DNA from: Micromonospora halophytica
Lineage (GTDB): Bacteria > Actinomycetota > Actinomycetes > Mycobacteriales > Micromonosporaceae
Assembly: GCF_900090245.1 (NCBI RefSeq)
Contig: NZ_FMDN01000009.1
Coordinates: 1-64,000, forward strand
Length of the DNA stretch: 64,000 nt
Reading direction: 5' to 3'
Notes under the pieces: model-generated
What the model saw: the letters and a program-made list of their open reading frames with translations, nothing else
What the model was told of the DNA's origin: nothing
The model's database searches: none
Program-made: the position numbers and the translations under genes
Part shown: positions 32,858-40,947 of the stretch, one piece after another
Layout of the letters: every line of letters begins with the position of its first letter
Numbering within the stretch: position 1 is the first letter of the stretch

Positions 32858-34468
32858 CTACCCGCCGGCGCGTGCGCGGCGACGCGTCGCAGCCGCGGCC
32901 AGCAGCAGCGCCACCGCCAGCCCGGTCAGGGCCACCTCCGGCCACACCCCGGCCCGGGTGGCCGGCGTACGCCCGTCGGCGAGAGCCACCTGCAGCAGCA
33001 CCACCGCGCGGGTGTTGAACCCGGTAGCGCCGCTTACCCGCCCGTCGGGGGTCACGAACCCGGACACTCCCACCGTGGAGGCCATCAACGCCCCGCGCCC
33101 GTGCTCGACGGCCCGCAGCCGCACCATGGCCAACTGCTGGCGGGCCTCGGCCACGTCGAAGGTGGCGTTGTTGGTCTGCACCACCAGCAGTTGCGCCCCG
33201 CCGTCGACGGTGTCACGCACCAGCCCGTCGTAGGCGACCTCGAAGCAGATCACGTCGCCGAGCACCGCCGGGCCCGAACGCACCACCCCGGGGGTGTCCC
33301 CGGCGACGAAGTCGTTGCGGACCAGGTCGACCTGATCGGTGACCATCCGGGCGATGCTGCGCAGCGGCACGTACTCGGCGAACGGCACCGGGTGGCGTTT
33401 GGTGTACAGCTGCGACAGGTCCGCCCCGCTGCCCGGACGCCACAGGATTCCCGCGTTGCGCACCTGCCCCCGCCCGGGACCGAGCAGCACCGCCCCGACC
33501 AGGATCGGCGCGTCGATCGCGTCAGCGGCCCGGGAGATCCGCGCACCGGCGGAGGCGTTGCGCAGCGGGTCGATGTCGGAGGAGTTCTCCGGCCACACCA
33601 CCAGGTCCGGGCGGGGCTGCTCCCCGGCGTCGACCCGGGCGGCCAGCTCCAGGGTGGCGTCGACGTGGTTGTTCAGCACCGCCTGCCGCTGGGCGTTGAA
33701 GTCCAGACCCAGCCGGGGCACGTTGCCCTGCACGATCGCCACCGTCACCGTCCGGCCGGTGCCGGTGGCGCCGGTGGGCAGCAGCAGCGCCACGCCGGTG
33801 ACGGCGAGCGCGACGGCGGTCGACGCCGCGACCGGCGCCCACGCCCCCGGCGTACGGCCCGGCCAGCGCCGCCACAACGCGGCGGCCAGCAGCCCACCGA
33901 CCAGCGCCGCGGCGAACGTCACCAGCGGCGCGCCACCGAGCCAGGCCAGCCGCAGCAACGGGGAGGTGTCCTGACTGAACGCCAACCGGCCCCACGGGAA
34001 CCCGCCGAACGGGGTACGCGAACGCAGCGCCTCCTGCGCCACCCACAGCAGCGCGGTCAGCAGCGGCCACGCCCACCGCCGCCGGTCGGCCAGCGGCGAC
34101 ACCCACGCCGTCGCCGCGCCGAGCAGCGCCAGGTAGCCGGCCTGCAGCAACGACAGCAGCACCCACGGCAGGTAGCCGGTGTGCAGGTTGGTCCACTCCA
34201 GCATCGGCGCGAACAACGCCACCCCGGTGAGGAAGCCCAGGCCGGCGCCGGCGCGCAACCGCCGCCGGTGCGCCGCGACGGCCAGCAGCGCCACCCCGAG
34301 CGGCGCCAGCGGCCACAGCCCGTACGGGGGGAACGCCAGCAGCATCGTCAGCCCGGCCACCACCGCCGCCGGCACGGCCCACCGCAGCGGCATCGCGCGC
34401 GGGGCGTCGTCGCGGCGTACCACCTCGGTGGTACGCGTCTCATCCCGGTCGAGCGTCGTCACCGGCAC
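32858..34468 (-). CDS. lnt: Apolipoprotein N-acyltransferase
   Basis: A 536-residue protein from GTG 34468. After a short polar N-terminus come about six membrane segments (VPAAVVAGLTMLLAFPPYG through GVALLLP). An extracytoplasmic carbon-nitrogen hydrolase domain follows. Its catalytic Glu is in VVWPENSSDID, its Lys in LYTKRHPVPFAEYVPLR, and its Cys in GDVICFEVAYDG. A final membrane helix (AGVWPEVALTGLAVALLLAAA) ends the protein. Lnt transfers the third acyl chain to the N-terminal Cys of lipoproteins. It probably forms an operon with ppm, mirroring the two domains of mycobacterial Ppm1, where the Lnt part stimulates the synthase. The solute-binding lipoprotein in this window would be one of many clients. 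Confidence 0.94.
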   Translation of the reverse strand: MPVTTLDRDETRTTEVVRRDDAPRAMPLRWAVPAAVVAGLTMLLAFPPYGLWPLAPLGVALLAVAAHRRRLRAGAGLGFLTGVALFAPMLEWTNLHTGYLPWVLLSLLQAGYLALLGAATAWVSPLADRRRWAWPLLTALLWVAQEALRSRTPFGGFPWGRLAFSQDTSPLLRLAWLGGAPLVTFAAALVGGLLAAALWRRWPGRTPGAWAPVAASTAVALAVTGVALLLPTGATGTGRTVTVAIVQGNVPRLGLDFNAQRQAVLNNHVDATLELAARVDAGEQPRPDLVVWPENSSDIDPLRNASAGARISRAADAIDAPILVGAVLLGPGRGQVRNAGILWRPGSGADLSQLYTKRHPVPFAEYVPLRSIARMVTDQVDLVRNDFVAGDTPGVVRSGPAVLGDVICFEVAYDGLVRDTVDGGAQLLVVQTNNATFDVAEARQQLAMVRLRAVEHGRGALMASTVGVSGFVTPDGRVSGATGFNTRAVVLLQVALADGRTPATRAGVWPEVALTGLAVALLLAAAATRRRARAGG

Positions 34469-34492
34469 CTCACCACGATCACGGGCCGAAGG

Positions 34493-35173
34493 CTACCCGG
34501 CCGTCGGGCCCGTACCTACGGTGCCGGCGGGATCGGGCCGGCGGAAGCTGCCCAGCAGACGCGCGGCGGTGTCCCGGTCGCCGGTGACGGTGGCCGCGCC
34601 GGCCGCGACGGCGTCGGCGAGGCCCCGCCGACCGAACACCACGTCGCGCAGCGTCGCCGGGTCGGTGTCGACGCCGGCATCGGCTCGCTCGGCGGTGCCC
34701 CGCGTGATGCGCAGGTCCTCCCCGGCGATCTCGACGGTGAACGAGTCCACCCCCAGCCGCAACTGCACGACACCCCGCAGGCCGGCGGCCAGCCCCGGCA
34801 CGTACGTGGTGCGCAGGGCGAGCATCAGCGCGTCGACGCTGAGCCCGGCGACGCTGGTCAGCGGCGCCCGCGCCCCCCACCGGCCCAACGCGAGCAGCAC
34901 CGGTTCGAGTTGACGCCCCCAGTCGGTCAACTCGTACACGCCAGCACTGACCGGCGGGCCGAGGACGTGGCGGGTCAGCACACCGGCCGCCTGCAGGTCC
35001 CGCAGCCGCTGCGAGAGCACGTTCTGGCTCATGCCGGGCAGACCGCGGCTGAGCTCGGCGAAGCGTTTCGGCCCGAGCAGCAACTCCCGGACCACCAGCA
35101 GCGACCACCGTTCCCCGACGGCGGCCAACGCGCGGGCGACGCCGCACGGGTCGTCGTAGGGGCGCACGGGCAC
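34493..35173 (-). CDS. HxlR-family regulator with SCP2-like C-terminal domain
   Basis: About 226 residues from GTG 35173 (VPVRPYDDPCGVARALAAVGERWSLLVV). No Shine-Dalgarno is evident, so it may be leaderless. The HxlR winged helix spans about residues 10-95, including ERWSLLVVRELLLGPKRFAELSRGLPGMSQNVLSQRLRDLQ. The second half (RGVVQLRLGVDSFTVEIAGEDLRITRG, DPATLRDVVFGRR, ATVTGDRDTAARLLGSF) is an SCP2 sterol-carrier-like domain, a combination often seen in actinobacterial HxlR proteins. It is divergent from a flavin-binding oxidoreductase. A 21-bp inverted repeat lies between them, so it probably controls that pair, perhaps sensing a hydrophobic compound through the SCP2 part. Confidence 0.88.
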   Translation of the reverse strand: MPVRPYDDPCGVARALAAVGERWSLLVVRELLLGPKRFAELSRGLPGMSQNVLSQRLRDLQAAGVLTRHVLGPPVSAGVYELTDWGRQLEPVLLALGRWGARAPLTSVAGLSVDALMLALRTTYVPGLAAGLRGVVQLRLGVDSFTVEIAGEDLRITRGTAERADAGVDTDPATLRDVVFGRRGLADAVAAGAATVTGDRDTAARLLGSFRRPDPAGTVGTGPTAG

Positions 35174-35208
35174 CAGAGTAGCCGAAAATGGTTGTACACC
35201 CGCAGTGA

Positions 35209-35229
35209 TCACTCCTAAGTTGGGAGTGA
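35209..35229. promoter_or_regulatory. Operator between HxlR and oxidoreductase genes
   Basis: TCACTCC and GGAGTGA are perfect complementary arms around a 7-nt spacer. The site sits 15 nt before the start of the oxidoreductase gene, overlapping its likely promoter. Nearby TGTACA-like AT-rich bases on the HxlR side could serve its own promoter. Confidence 0.65.
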
Positions 35230-35244
35230 CCGAGAGGAGGGTTG

Positions 35245-35751
35245 ATGACGACCGTGACCGACCTGCCGCAGGGCGACCCACGCCTGCTCGACACCGACCT
35301 GGCCCGCGAGCTGCTCACCTCCACCGAGCTGGCCCGCCTCGCCTACGTCGCCCCGGACGGCACCCCCCGGGTGATGCCGATGATGTTCCACTGGACCGGC
35401 GAGGAGGTGGTGTTCAGCACCTTCGGCGGCGCCCGCAAGATCGCCCACCTGCGGGCCCGCCCACCCGTCGCCGTCACCATCGACACCGCCGCCGCCCCAC
35501 CCCGGGTACTGCTGCTACGCGGCCCGGTCACCGTAACCGACGTGCGCGGGGTCGTCGCCGAGTACGCCGCCGCCCACGAGCGCTACCACGGCCCCGAACA
35601 GGCCGCCGCGACACTCGCCGAGATCAACCACCCGGACCTGCTGATGGCGCGCATCGGGCTGCGCCCCACCTGGGTCGGGCTGCTCGACTTCGTCACCCGC
35701 TTCCCCGGCGGCGGCACCGCCGAGGACATCGTCAGGCGGGCCCGACAGTGA
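35245..35751 (+). CDS. Pyridoxamine 5'-phosphate oxidase-family (FMN/F420-binding) protein
   Basis: A 168-residue split-barrel protein from ATG 35245, with GAGGAGG just upstream. The core ARELLTSTELARLAYVAPDGTPRVMPMMFHWTGEEVVFST, followed by GARKIAHLRARPPVAVTID, is the flavin-binding half-barrel. The rest is consistent with general-stress or F420-dependent reductase subfamilies. The true cofactor (FMN or F420) and substrate cannot be read from the sequence. Its stop overlaps the start of the following alpha/beta hydrolase (GTGA), so the two are coupled, and both are probably controlled by the divergent HxlR regulator. Confidence 0.85.
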   Translation: MTTVTDLPQGDPRLLDTDLARELLTSTELARLAYVAPDGTPRVMPMMFHWTGEEVVFSTFGGARKIAHLRARPPVAVTIDTAAAPPRVLLLRGPVTVTDVRGVVAEYAAAHERYHGPEQAAATLAEINHPDLLMARIGLRPTWVGLLDFVTRFPGGGTAEDIVRRARQ

Positions 35752-36500
35752 CCTACGTGCTGATCCCCGGCGCCGGTGGCGATCCCCGCTACTGGGACCT
35801 GCTCGTCGACGAACTGCACACGCGCGGCCACCGCGCGGTGGCAGTGCCGCTGCCGGCCGCCGACCCCGACGCCGCCCTGCCCGAGTACGCCGCCACCGTC
35901 CGCGCCGTCGTCGACACCCACCCCGAGGTGGTGCTGGTGGCGCAGTCGCTGGGCGCGTTCACCGCCCCACTGGTCGCCGACCACCCGGCGGTACGGCTGC
36001 TGGTGCTCGTCAACCCGATGATCCCGGCGCCGGGTGAGACACCCGGCGACTGGTGGGCGGCCACCAGCCACGCCCAGGCCCGCGCCGCGTACGCCGCCGC
36101 GCAGGGCCGCGCCCCGAACGCCGACGTCGACCCGGCGGTCGACTTCTTCCACGACGTGCCCGCCGACGTGGCCGCCCGGATGCACGACGGACCGCAGGAG
36201 TCCGACGCGGTGTTCGTCCGCCCCAACCCGCTGCGCGACTGGCCACACGTGCCGACCCGGGTGATCTCCGGCCGTGACGACCGGTTCTTCCCGGCCGACT
36301 TCCAGCGCCGCCTGGCCGCCGACCGCCTCGGCGTGCACCCGGACGAACTACCCGGCGGGCATCTGCTGGCGTTGAGCCGACCCCACCTGCTGGCCGAGAA
36401 GCTGCAGAGCTTCACCGCCGGCCAGAAACGGAAATCGGGGCGCGGCATACGCCGCGCCCCGATGCTCCCAGGCCCTTCCCGGCCGGTGGGGCGAGAATGA
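35748..36500 (+). CDS. Alpha/beta-fold hydrolase
   Basis: A 250-residue hydrolase from GTG 35748, overlapping the previous stop. The oxyanion region is VLIPGAGGDPRYWDLLVDEL. The nucleophile elbow is VAQSLGAF (Ser in A-Q-S-L-G), the acid is likely Asp in VISGRDDRFFPADFQRRL, and the His lies in DELPGGHLLALSRP. This fits the EstC/salicylate-esterase-like group of small intracellular esterases. The last about 28 residues (AGQKRKSGRGIRRAPMLPG...) are not hydrolase-like. They are encoded by a terminator hairpin, so the stop codon was probably acquired downstream of the ancestral end. Confidence 0.87.
   Translation: MTYVLIPGAGGDPRYWDLLVDELHTRGHRAVAVPLPAADPDAALPEYAATVRAVVDTHPEVVLVAQSLGAFTAPLVADHPAVRLLVLVNPMIPAPGETPGDWWAATSHAQARAAYAAAQGRAPNADVDPAVDFFHDVPADVAARMHDGPQESDAVFVRPNPLRDWPHVPTRVISGRDDRFFPADFQRRLAADRLGVHPDELPGGHLLALSRPHLLAEKLQSFTAGQKRKSGRGIRRAPMLPGPSRPVGRE
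36434..36463 (+). terminator. Hairpin terminator inside the 3' end of the hydrolase gene
   Basis: Perfect 13-bp arms, ATCGGGGCGCGGC and GCCGCGCCCCGAT, with an ATAC loop. It overlaps the last codons of the hydrolase. Confidence 0.7.
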
Positions 36501-36839
36501 GCGACGCCGACCTTCGGACCGACCCGACGGTGGACTGGCTGCCCCCGCCTGGCCGTTGTCTACTGGCCGTGCCCCTCACCCTGCCCGTACACCGGTAACC
36601 GCGGCCGGTTCGCGCCGCCCCGCCGACCCCCGCCCGCTGGACCTGGCCGCCGCGACTCGCAAGGTCGCTCGGCCAGCGGACGAAGGGACGAAGCGAACAA
36701 CAGCCGCTTCCCGTAGTAGGACTCAAAGACGGTACGGCGCGGACCCCCGCCGCTGTCAACCCACCCCGGCCTGTCGTGTGTTGCGCCACGGCGTGTCGCG
36801 TCGGCGCGTCTCGATACGTGGCCGTCCCGCAGCGGCCGG
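36501..36839. other. Intergenic region between hydrolase and lysine operon end
   Basis: No gene or structured RNA was recognised in these 339 nt, which lie downstream of both flanking operons. On the minus strand TTGACA (36754-36759) is followed after 17-19 nt by CGTACC/TACCGT. This could be a weak promoter pointing left into sequence with no open frame I can support. Confidence 0.4.
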
Positions 36840-38174
36840 TCACGCCTCAAGGTGCCGACACAACAACGCCCGCGCCGCCCCCGGATGCTCGGCAGCCAAC
36901 AATCCCCCGGCGGCCAGCACATAGTCCACGTCCACCACCGCCCGGGCGGCGCGCGGCACCGGCCACCCACCGGCATGGTCCGCGAGCACGCCCGCCAGGA
37001 CCCCGGCCGCGTCAGCCGACGGCGCGTGCCGCAGCACCCCACCGGAGCCGACCACCAGCCGCACGTCACGCAGGTCCCGCCCCGCACGTTCCCCCGTCGC
37101 CGCGCCCCGGGCATGCCGGCGCAGCGCCACCGTCGCGGCCAGCCCGGCGATCCGCGCGTCGACCGCCCGACCGGCGTCGTCACCCGGCAGGAAACCCGGA
37201 TCCGCCGCCCGCACCGCCGCCTCCGGCGCCAACACGTCCTGCTCCCCCACCGCGAGCAGACGTTCCTCAGCCGCGGCACGCACCACCCCGGGGGCGCTCC
37301 ACCGCATCCCCAGGTCCCCCTCCACGGTGCGCGCCCGCCACAACGTCCCGGCCACCTCCCGGCCCGGGCCGCTGTCCCGCTCGTCGGGGGTCAGCACCGA
37401 ATACACGTCGGTGGTGGCACCACCCACGTCCAGCACCACCAGGTCCCCACCGACGGCATCGGCGAGGACCTCCACCCCGGTCAGCACCGCGTCCGGCGTC
37501 GCCGCCCGCACCAGCCGGGCGAACCGGCCACCCCGGGACAGCTTCTTACCGCCGATGACGTGACGCAGGAACACCTCCCGGATCGCCGCCCGCGCCGACA
37601 CCGGCGCGAGCACCCCGATACGGGGCAGCACATTGTCCGCCACCGTCACCGGCACCCCCGCCGACGCCAGCAACGCCCGCACCTCGTCGCGCACCTCGAC
37701 ATTGCCGGCCAGCACCGTCGGCACCCGCCAGCGGGCCCGCGCCAACCGCGTCGCGTTGTGCCGCAACGTGTCGGCGTCCCCACCATCGGTGCCACCGACC
37801 AGCAGCACCACGTCCGGGCGGGCCGCCCGCAACGCCGTCAGGTCGGCCCCGCCCAACCGGCCGGCGGCCACGTGCACCACGTTCGCCCCCGCCGACAACC
37901 CGACCCGCCGCCCCGCCTGCGCGGTCACCAGCGGCTCGAAGCCGACGACCGCCAGCCGCAGGCCCCCGCCGGCCGACGAACACACGTACCACGGCACGTC
38001 GGACACCCCGAGCCCGTCGGTGGCCGCCGCCACCGCGGCGTGCAGACCGTGCAGCACGTCCGTGCCCACCGTCGTCGGCGCCGACGCCCCCGCCACCAGG
38101 ACGCCGCCGTCGAGGTCCACCACCGCCACCTTCGTGTACGTCGACCCGACGTCGGCGCAGACCGCCAGACTCAC
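36840..38174 (-). CDS. MutL/GlmL-like ASKHA ATPase, probable aminomutase reactivase
   Basis: A 444-residue protein from GTG 38174, overlapping the kal stop (GTGA). The ASKHA ATPase signatures are CADVGSTYTKVAVVDLDGG (phosphate 1), VVLDVGGATTDVYSV (phosphate 2) and VRLVVGSGGVLRHAP (adenosine). MutL/GlmL proteins accompany adenosylcobalamin-dependent carbon-skeleton and amino mutases and are thought to help exchange damaged cobalamin. As the last gene of the kdd-kamDE-kal operon it most likely maintains KamDE. It is not related to the mismatch-repair MutL. The next feature downstream is a 340-nt empty stretch. Confidence 0.88.
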   Translation of the reverse strand: MSLAVCADVGSTYTKVAVVDLDGGVLVAGASAPTTVGTDVLHGLHAAVAAATDGLGVSDVPWYVCSSAGGGLRLAVVGFEPLVTAQAGRRVGLSAGANVVHVAAGRLGGADLTALRAARPDVVLLVGGTDGGDADTLRHNATRLARARWRVPTVLAGNVEVRDEVRALLASAGVPVTVADNVLPRIGVLAPVSARAAIREVFLRHVIGGKKLSRGGRFARLVRAATPDAVLTGVEVLADAVGGDLVVLDVGGATTDVYSVLTPDERDSGPGREVAGTLWRARTVEGDLGMRWSAPGVVRAAAEERLLAVGEQDVLAPEAAVRAADPGFLPGDDAGRAVDARIAGLAATVALRRHARGAATGERAGRDLRDVRLVVGSGGVLRHAPSADAAGVLAGVLADHAGGWPVPRAARAVVDVDYVLAAGGLLAAEHPGAARALLCRHLEA

Positions 38175-38563
38175 GCCGACGCGGGAACGACCACGGTGCC
38201 GGTCGCGGTGACCGCCACGATCGGCTCGTCGAGCACCTCGGCCGCCGACTCGCCCTTGTCCGGGCGGCCCCGGCACACCACCCGCGCCACGAAGTCGATG
38301 GTGCGGCTGCGCGTACCCACCCGCGTCACCGTCGCCGTCACCTCCAGCACGTCGCCCGCCTTCAACGGCGCCCGGAACTGCACATCCGAGTAAGAGGCGA
38401 ACAACCCCTCGTCACCGTCAGTGCGGATACACACCTCCGTGGCCACATCCCCGAACAACCCCAACGCGTACGCCCCGTCGACCAGGTTCCCCGCGTAATG
38501 GGCGTGCGAGTACGGCACATACCGCCGGTGCGTCACCGTCAAGCCCAGCCGTACGTCACTCAT
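38171..38563 (-). CDS. kal: 3-aminobutyryl-CoA ammonia-lyase (hotdog fold)
   Basis: A 130-residue hotdog-fold protein from ATG 38563, overlapping the kamE stop (ATGA). The segments YSHAHYAGNLVDGAYALGLFGDVATEVCIRTDGDEGLFASY, VQFRAPLKAGDVLEV, and SAAEVLDEPIVAVTATGTVVVP match the Kal enzymes of lysine fermenters. Kal removes ammonia from L-3-aminobutyryl-CoA to give crotonyl-CoA, the step after the cleavage enzyme Kce. Finding kal without kce here is notable. Overlap with both neighbours shows it is co-translated with kamE and the MutL-like reactivase. Confidence 0.9.
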   Translation of the reverse strand: MSDVRLGLTVTHRRYVPYSHAHYAGNLVDGAYALGLFGDVATEVCIRTDGDEGLFASYSDVQFRAPLKAGDVLEVTATVTRVGTRSRTIDFVARVVCRGRPDKGESAAEVLDEPIVAVTATGTVVVPASA

Positions 38564-39321
38564 GCTCTCGCCTTCTTGTCCGTGATCAACGCGTGCACCA
38601 GATACGACGCCACCTCACCCGGAGTGGTGCCCCGGCCGAAGATCCGATCCACGCCCAGCTCACCGGTCATCGTCTCGTCGAACCGCGGCCCACCCACGAT
38701 CAGCAGCGGCCGCTTCCCCGCCGGCATCGCCTCCCGGAACGCCGCCGACATCTCCCGCGTGTTGTGCAGATGCGCGTCGCGCTGCGTCACCACCTGCGAC
38801 ACCAGCACCGCGTCGGCCTTCTCCCGCCGCGCCGCCTCCACCAACTCCGGCACGCTCACCTGCGCACCCAGGTTGGTCACCTTCAACTCCCGGTAGTACT
38901 CAAGGCCCTTCTCCCCCGCGATGCCCTTGACGTTCAGGATCGCGTCGATGCCCACGGTGTGCGCGTCCGTGCCGATGCACGCCCCCACCACCGACAGCTT
39001 GCGCCGCAGCCTCTGCTTCACCACCGTGTTCACCTCCTTGGCGCTCAGCAGAGGGAAGTCCCGCTCCACCACCTGCACCGCCGCCAGGTCCACCAGATGG
39101 TTCACCCGCCCGTACACCACGAAGAAGGTGAACCCGTCACCCATCTGCCTGGCGTGCACCAACATCGCCGGGTCAATGCCCATCCGGTTCGCCAACTGCA
39201 CCGCCGCACCCTCGGCCCGCTTGTCGTGCGGCACCGGCAACGTGAACGACACCTGCACCATGCCGTCACCGGTGGTGTCCCCGTACGGCCGGACGATCTT
39301 CTTCTCCGCCGCGGCCGTCAC
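38560..39321 (-). CDS. kamE: Beta-lysine 5,6-aminomutase, cobalamin-binding beta subunit
   Basis: A 253-residue subunit from GTG 39321, overlapping the kamD stop. The B12-binding signature D-x-H-x-x-G is present as GTDAHTVGIDAILNVKGIAGEKG. The family's PLP-linking lysine is expected just before it, in VVKQRLRRKLSVVGACIG. The Rossmann part continues ADAVLVSQVVTQRDAHLHNTREM and PLLIVGGPRFDETMTGELGVDRIFGRGT. With KamD it converts (S)-beta-lysine to 3,5-diaminohexanoate, or D-lysine to 2,5-diaminohexanoate, using adenosylcobalamin and PLP. The conserved N-terminal dimerisation stretch (VRPYGDTTGDGMVQVSFTLPVPH) is intact. Confidence 0.95.
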   Translation of the reverse strand: MTAAAEKKIVRPYGDTTGDGMVQVSFTLPVPHDKRAEGAAVQLANRMGIDPAMLVHARQMGDGFTFFVVYGRVNHLVDLAAVQVVERDFPLLSAKEVNTVVKQRLRRKLSVVGACIGTDAHTVGIDAILNVKGIAGEKGLEYYRELKVTNLGAQVSVPELVEAARREKADAVLVSQVVTQRDAHLHNTREMSAAFREAMPAGKRPLLIVGGPRFDETMTGELGVDRIFGRGTTPGEVASYLVHALITDKKARA

Positions 39322-40880
39322 GCCCGGTCCCCTTCCAGGATCTCGGTGGCCGGGTTGTAGTAGTCACCCTCGTGCCGCGCCACCCCGGCCAGGCCCTTAC
39401 CCCGGTCCGCCGGCCGCTTCATGATCCCGAACGTGCCCTCGGCGATCGCCGTCAACAACGACTGATCCCCGATCCGCTCCAACAACTCCACCGCCTCACC
39501 GAGCACCCGGTTCGCACGCTGCTGGATGAACCCGCCCGGCGCCGGCACGAAGTCCTCATGCAACCCACCGGCAGCGCCCAACACGTACCGCACGTTCTGC
39601 AGGGCGATGTCCCGATCCGACAACCACGGCGTCACCACCGCCTCCGTCATCATCCCCACCAGCAGAATCCCCTGCCCGGTCATCGCCCCGACCAGGTTGA
39701 AGAACCCGTCGAGCAGATTGCCGCGGAACACGTCACCGGTCATGTGCTTCGTCGGCGGCATCCACTTCAACGGCGCGTCCGGGAACAACTCCCGCGCCAG
39801 CAACGCGTGCGCCAACTCCAACCGCAACGACTCCGGCACATCCGGGTTGATCTCGAACGCATGCCCCAGACCCAACTGCCAGTCCGCCAACCCCGCCTCA
39901 TGCGCGAAGTACTCGTTGAGCAACTGCGACACCGTCACCGTGTGCGCCTCGTCCACCGCATCCGCAGTGGTCAGGTAGTTGTCCTCACCGGTGTTGATGA
40001 TGATCCCCGCCCGCGCGTGCACCTGCCGCGAGAACCGCTGGTCCACAAACGTACGAATCGGATTGATGTCGCGGAACAGGATCCCGTACATCGAGTCGTT
40101 GAGCATCATGTCCAGACGCTCCAACCCCGCCAGCGTCGCCATCTCCGGCATACACAGACCCGACGCGTAGTTCGTCAGCCGCACATACCGGCCCAGCTCC
40201 TTCGACGACTCGTCCAGCGCCGCCCGCATCAACCGGAAGTTCTCCTGCGTCGCGTACGTCCCGGCGAACCCCTCCCGGGTCGCCCCCTCCGGCACATAGT
40301 CCAGCAGCGACTGACCCGTCGACCGGATCACCGCGATCACATCCGCCCCCGCCCGCGCCGCCGCCTGCGCCTGCGGAATGTCCTCGTAGATGTCCCCGGT
40401 CGCCACAATCAGATAGATCCACGGCCGCTGCGCCGGATCCCCGTACCGCCTCACCAGCCGATCCCGCTCGGCCCGCCGCCGATCGATCAACCGGACACCC
40501 GCGCCGACCGCCCGACGCGCGGCCCTACGCGCGGCCGTCGCGGCCCTGCCCGACGGCACCTGGAAACGCACCGACCCCGCCGCAGCCTTCTGCGCCAACA
40601 ACGTCACATCGGCGATCTGCTCACGGGCCAACGCATCGAACACCGGCACCGCCACCCCGTGCCCCAACCCGACATCGGCCACCACCGCGTCGACCAGCCG
40701 GTTCACCCACGGAATACCGTCCGGATCCGCGCCGCTCACCCCCGCCAACCGCAGCACCGCCCGCTCCACCGACACCGTCGTGTGGCTCCGCGCCAGATCC
40801 ACCACCGGCTGCCCGGCCCGACGCGCCAACTCCCGCGCCCGCGCCACCAGCACCGGATCCAGGTCGAGCTTGCCCGTCAC
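39318..40880 (-). CDS. kamD: Beta-lysine 5,6-aminomutase, alpha subunit
   Basis: A 520-residue TIM-barrel subunit from GTG 40880 (VTGKLDLDPVLVARARELARRAGQ), about the length known for KamD. Typical blocks are HTTVSVERAVLRLAGVSGADPDG, IYLIVATGDIYEDIPQAQAAARAGADVIAVIRSTGQSLLDYVPEG, NYASGLCMPEMATLAGLERLDMMLNDSMYGILFRDINPIRTFVDQRFSR, and LKWMPPTKHMTGDVFRGNLLDGFFNLVG. It binds substrate and PLP opposite the B12-binding KamE. KamE follows in a GTGA overlap. A 67-nt gap separates it from the amidohydrolase gene upstream, the widest gap in this operon. Confidence 0.95.
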   Translation of the reverse strand: MTGKLDLDPVLVARARELARRAGQPVVDLARSHTTVSVERAVLRLAGVSGADPDGIPWVNRLVDAVVADVGLGHGVAVPVFDALAREQIADVTLLAQKAAAGSVRFQVPSGRAATAARRAARRAVGAGVRLIDRRRAERDRLVRRYGDPAQRPWIYLIVATGDIYEDIPQAQAAARAGADVIAVIRSTGQSLLDYVPEGATREGFAGTYATQENFRLMRAALDESSKELGRYVRLTNYASGLCMPEMATLAGLERLDMMLNDSMYGILFRDINPIRTFVDQRFSRQVHARAGIIINTGEDNYLTTADAVDEAHTVTVSQLLNEYFAHEAGLADWQLGLGHAFEINPDVPESLRLELAHALLARELFPDAPLKWMPPTKHMTGDVFRGNLLDGFFNLVGAMTGQGILLVGMMTEAVVTPWLSDRDIALQNVRYVLGAAGGLHEDFVPAPGGFIQQRANRVLGEAVELLERIGDQSLLTAIAEGTFGIMKRPADRGKGLAGVARHEGDYYNPATEILEGDRA

Positions 40881-40947
40881 GCCGTCACCCCGGCCCCACT
40901 CGCCCACAGCACCACCCGCACCCGTGCCGCCTCGATGCTTCGCTCGC

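Noticed and set aside
36501..36839. Possible structured RNA or riboswitch linked to the cobalamin-dependent lysine operon
   Set aside because: It lies downstream of both flanking operons, and no cobalamin-riboswitch B12-box-like conserved stretch or extended helix set could be seen.
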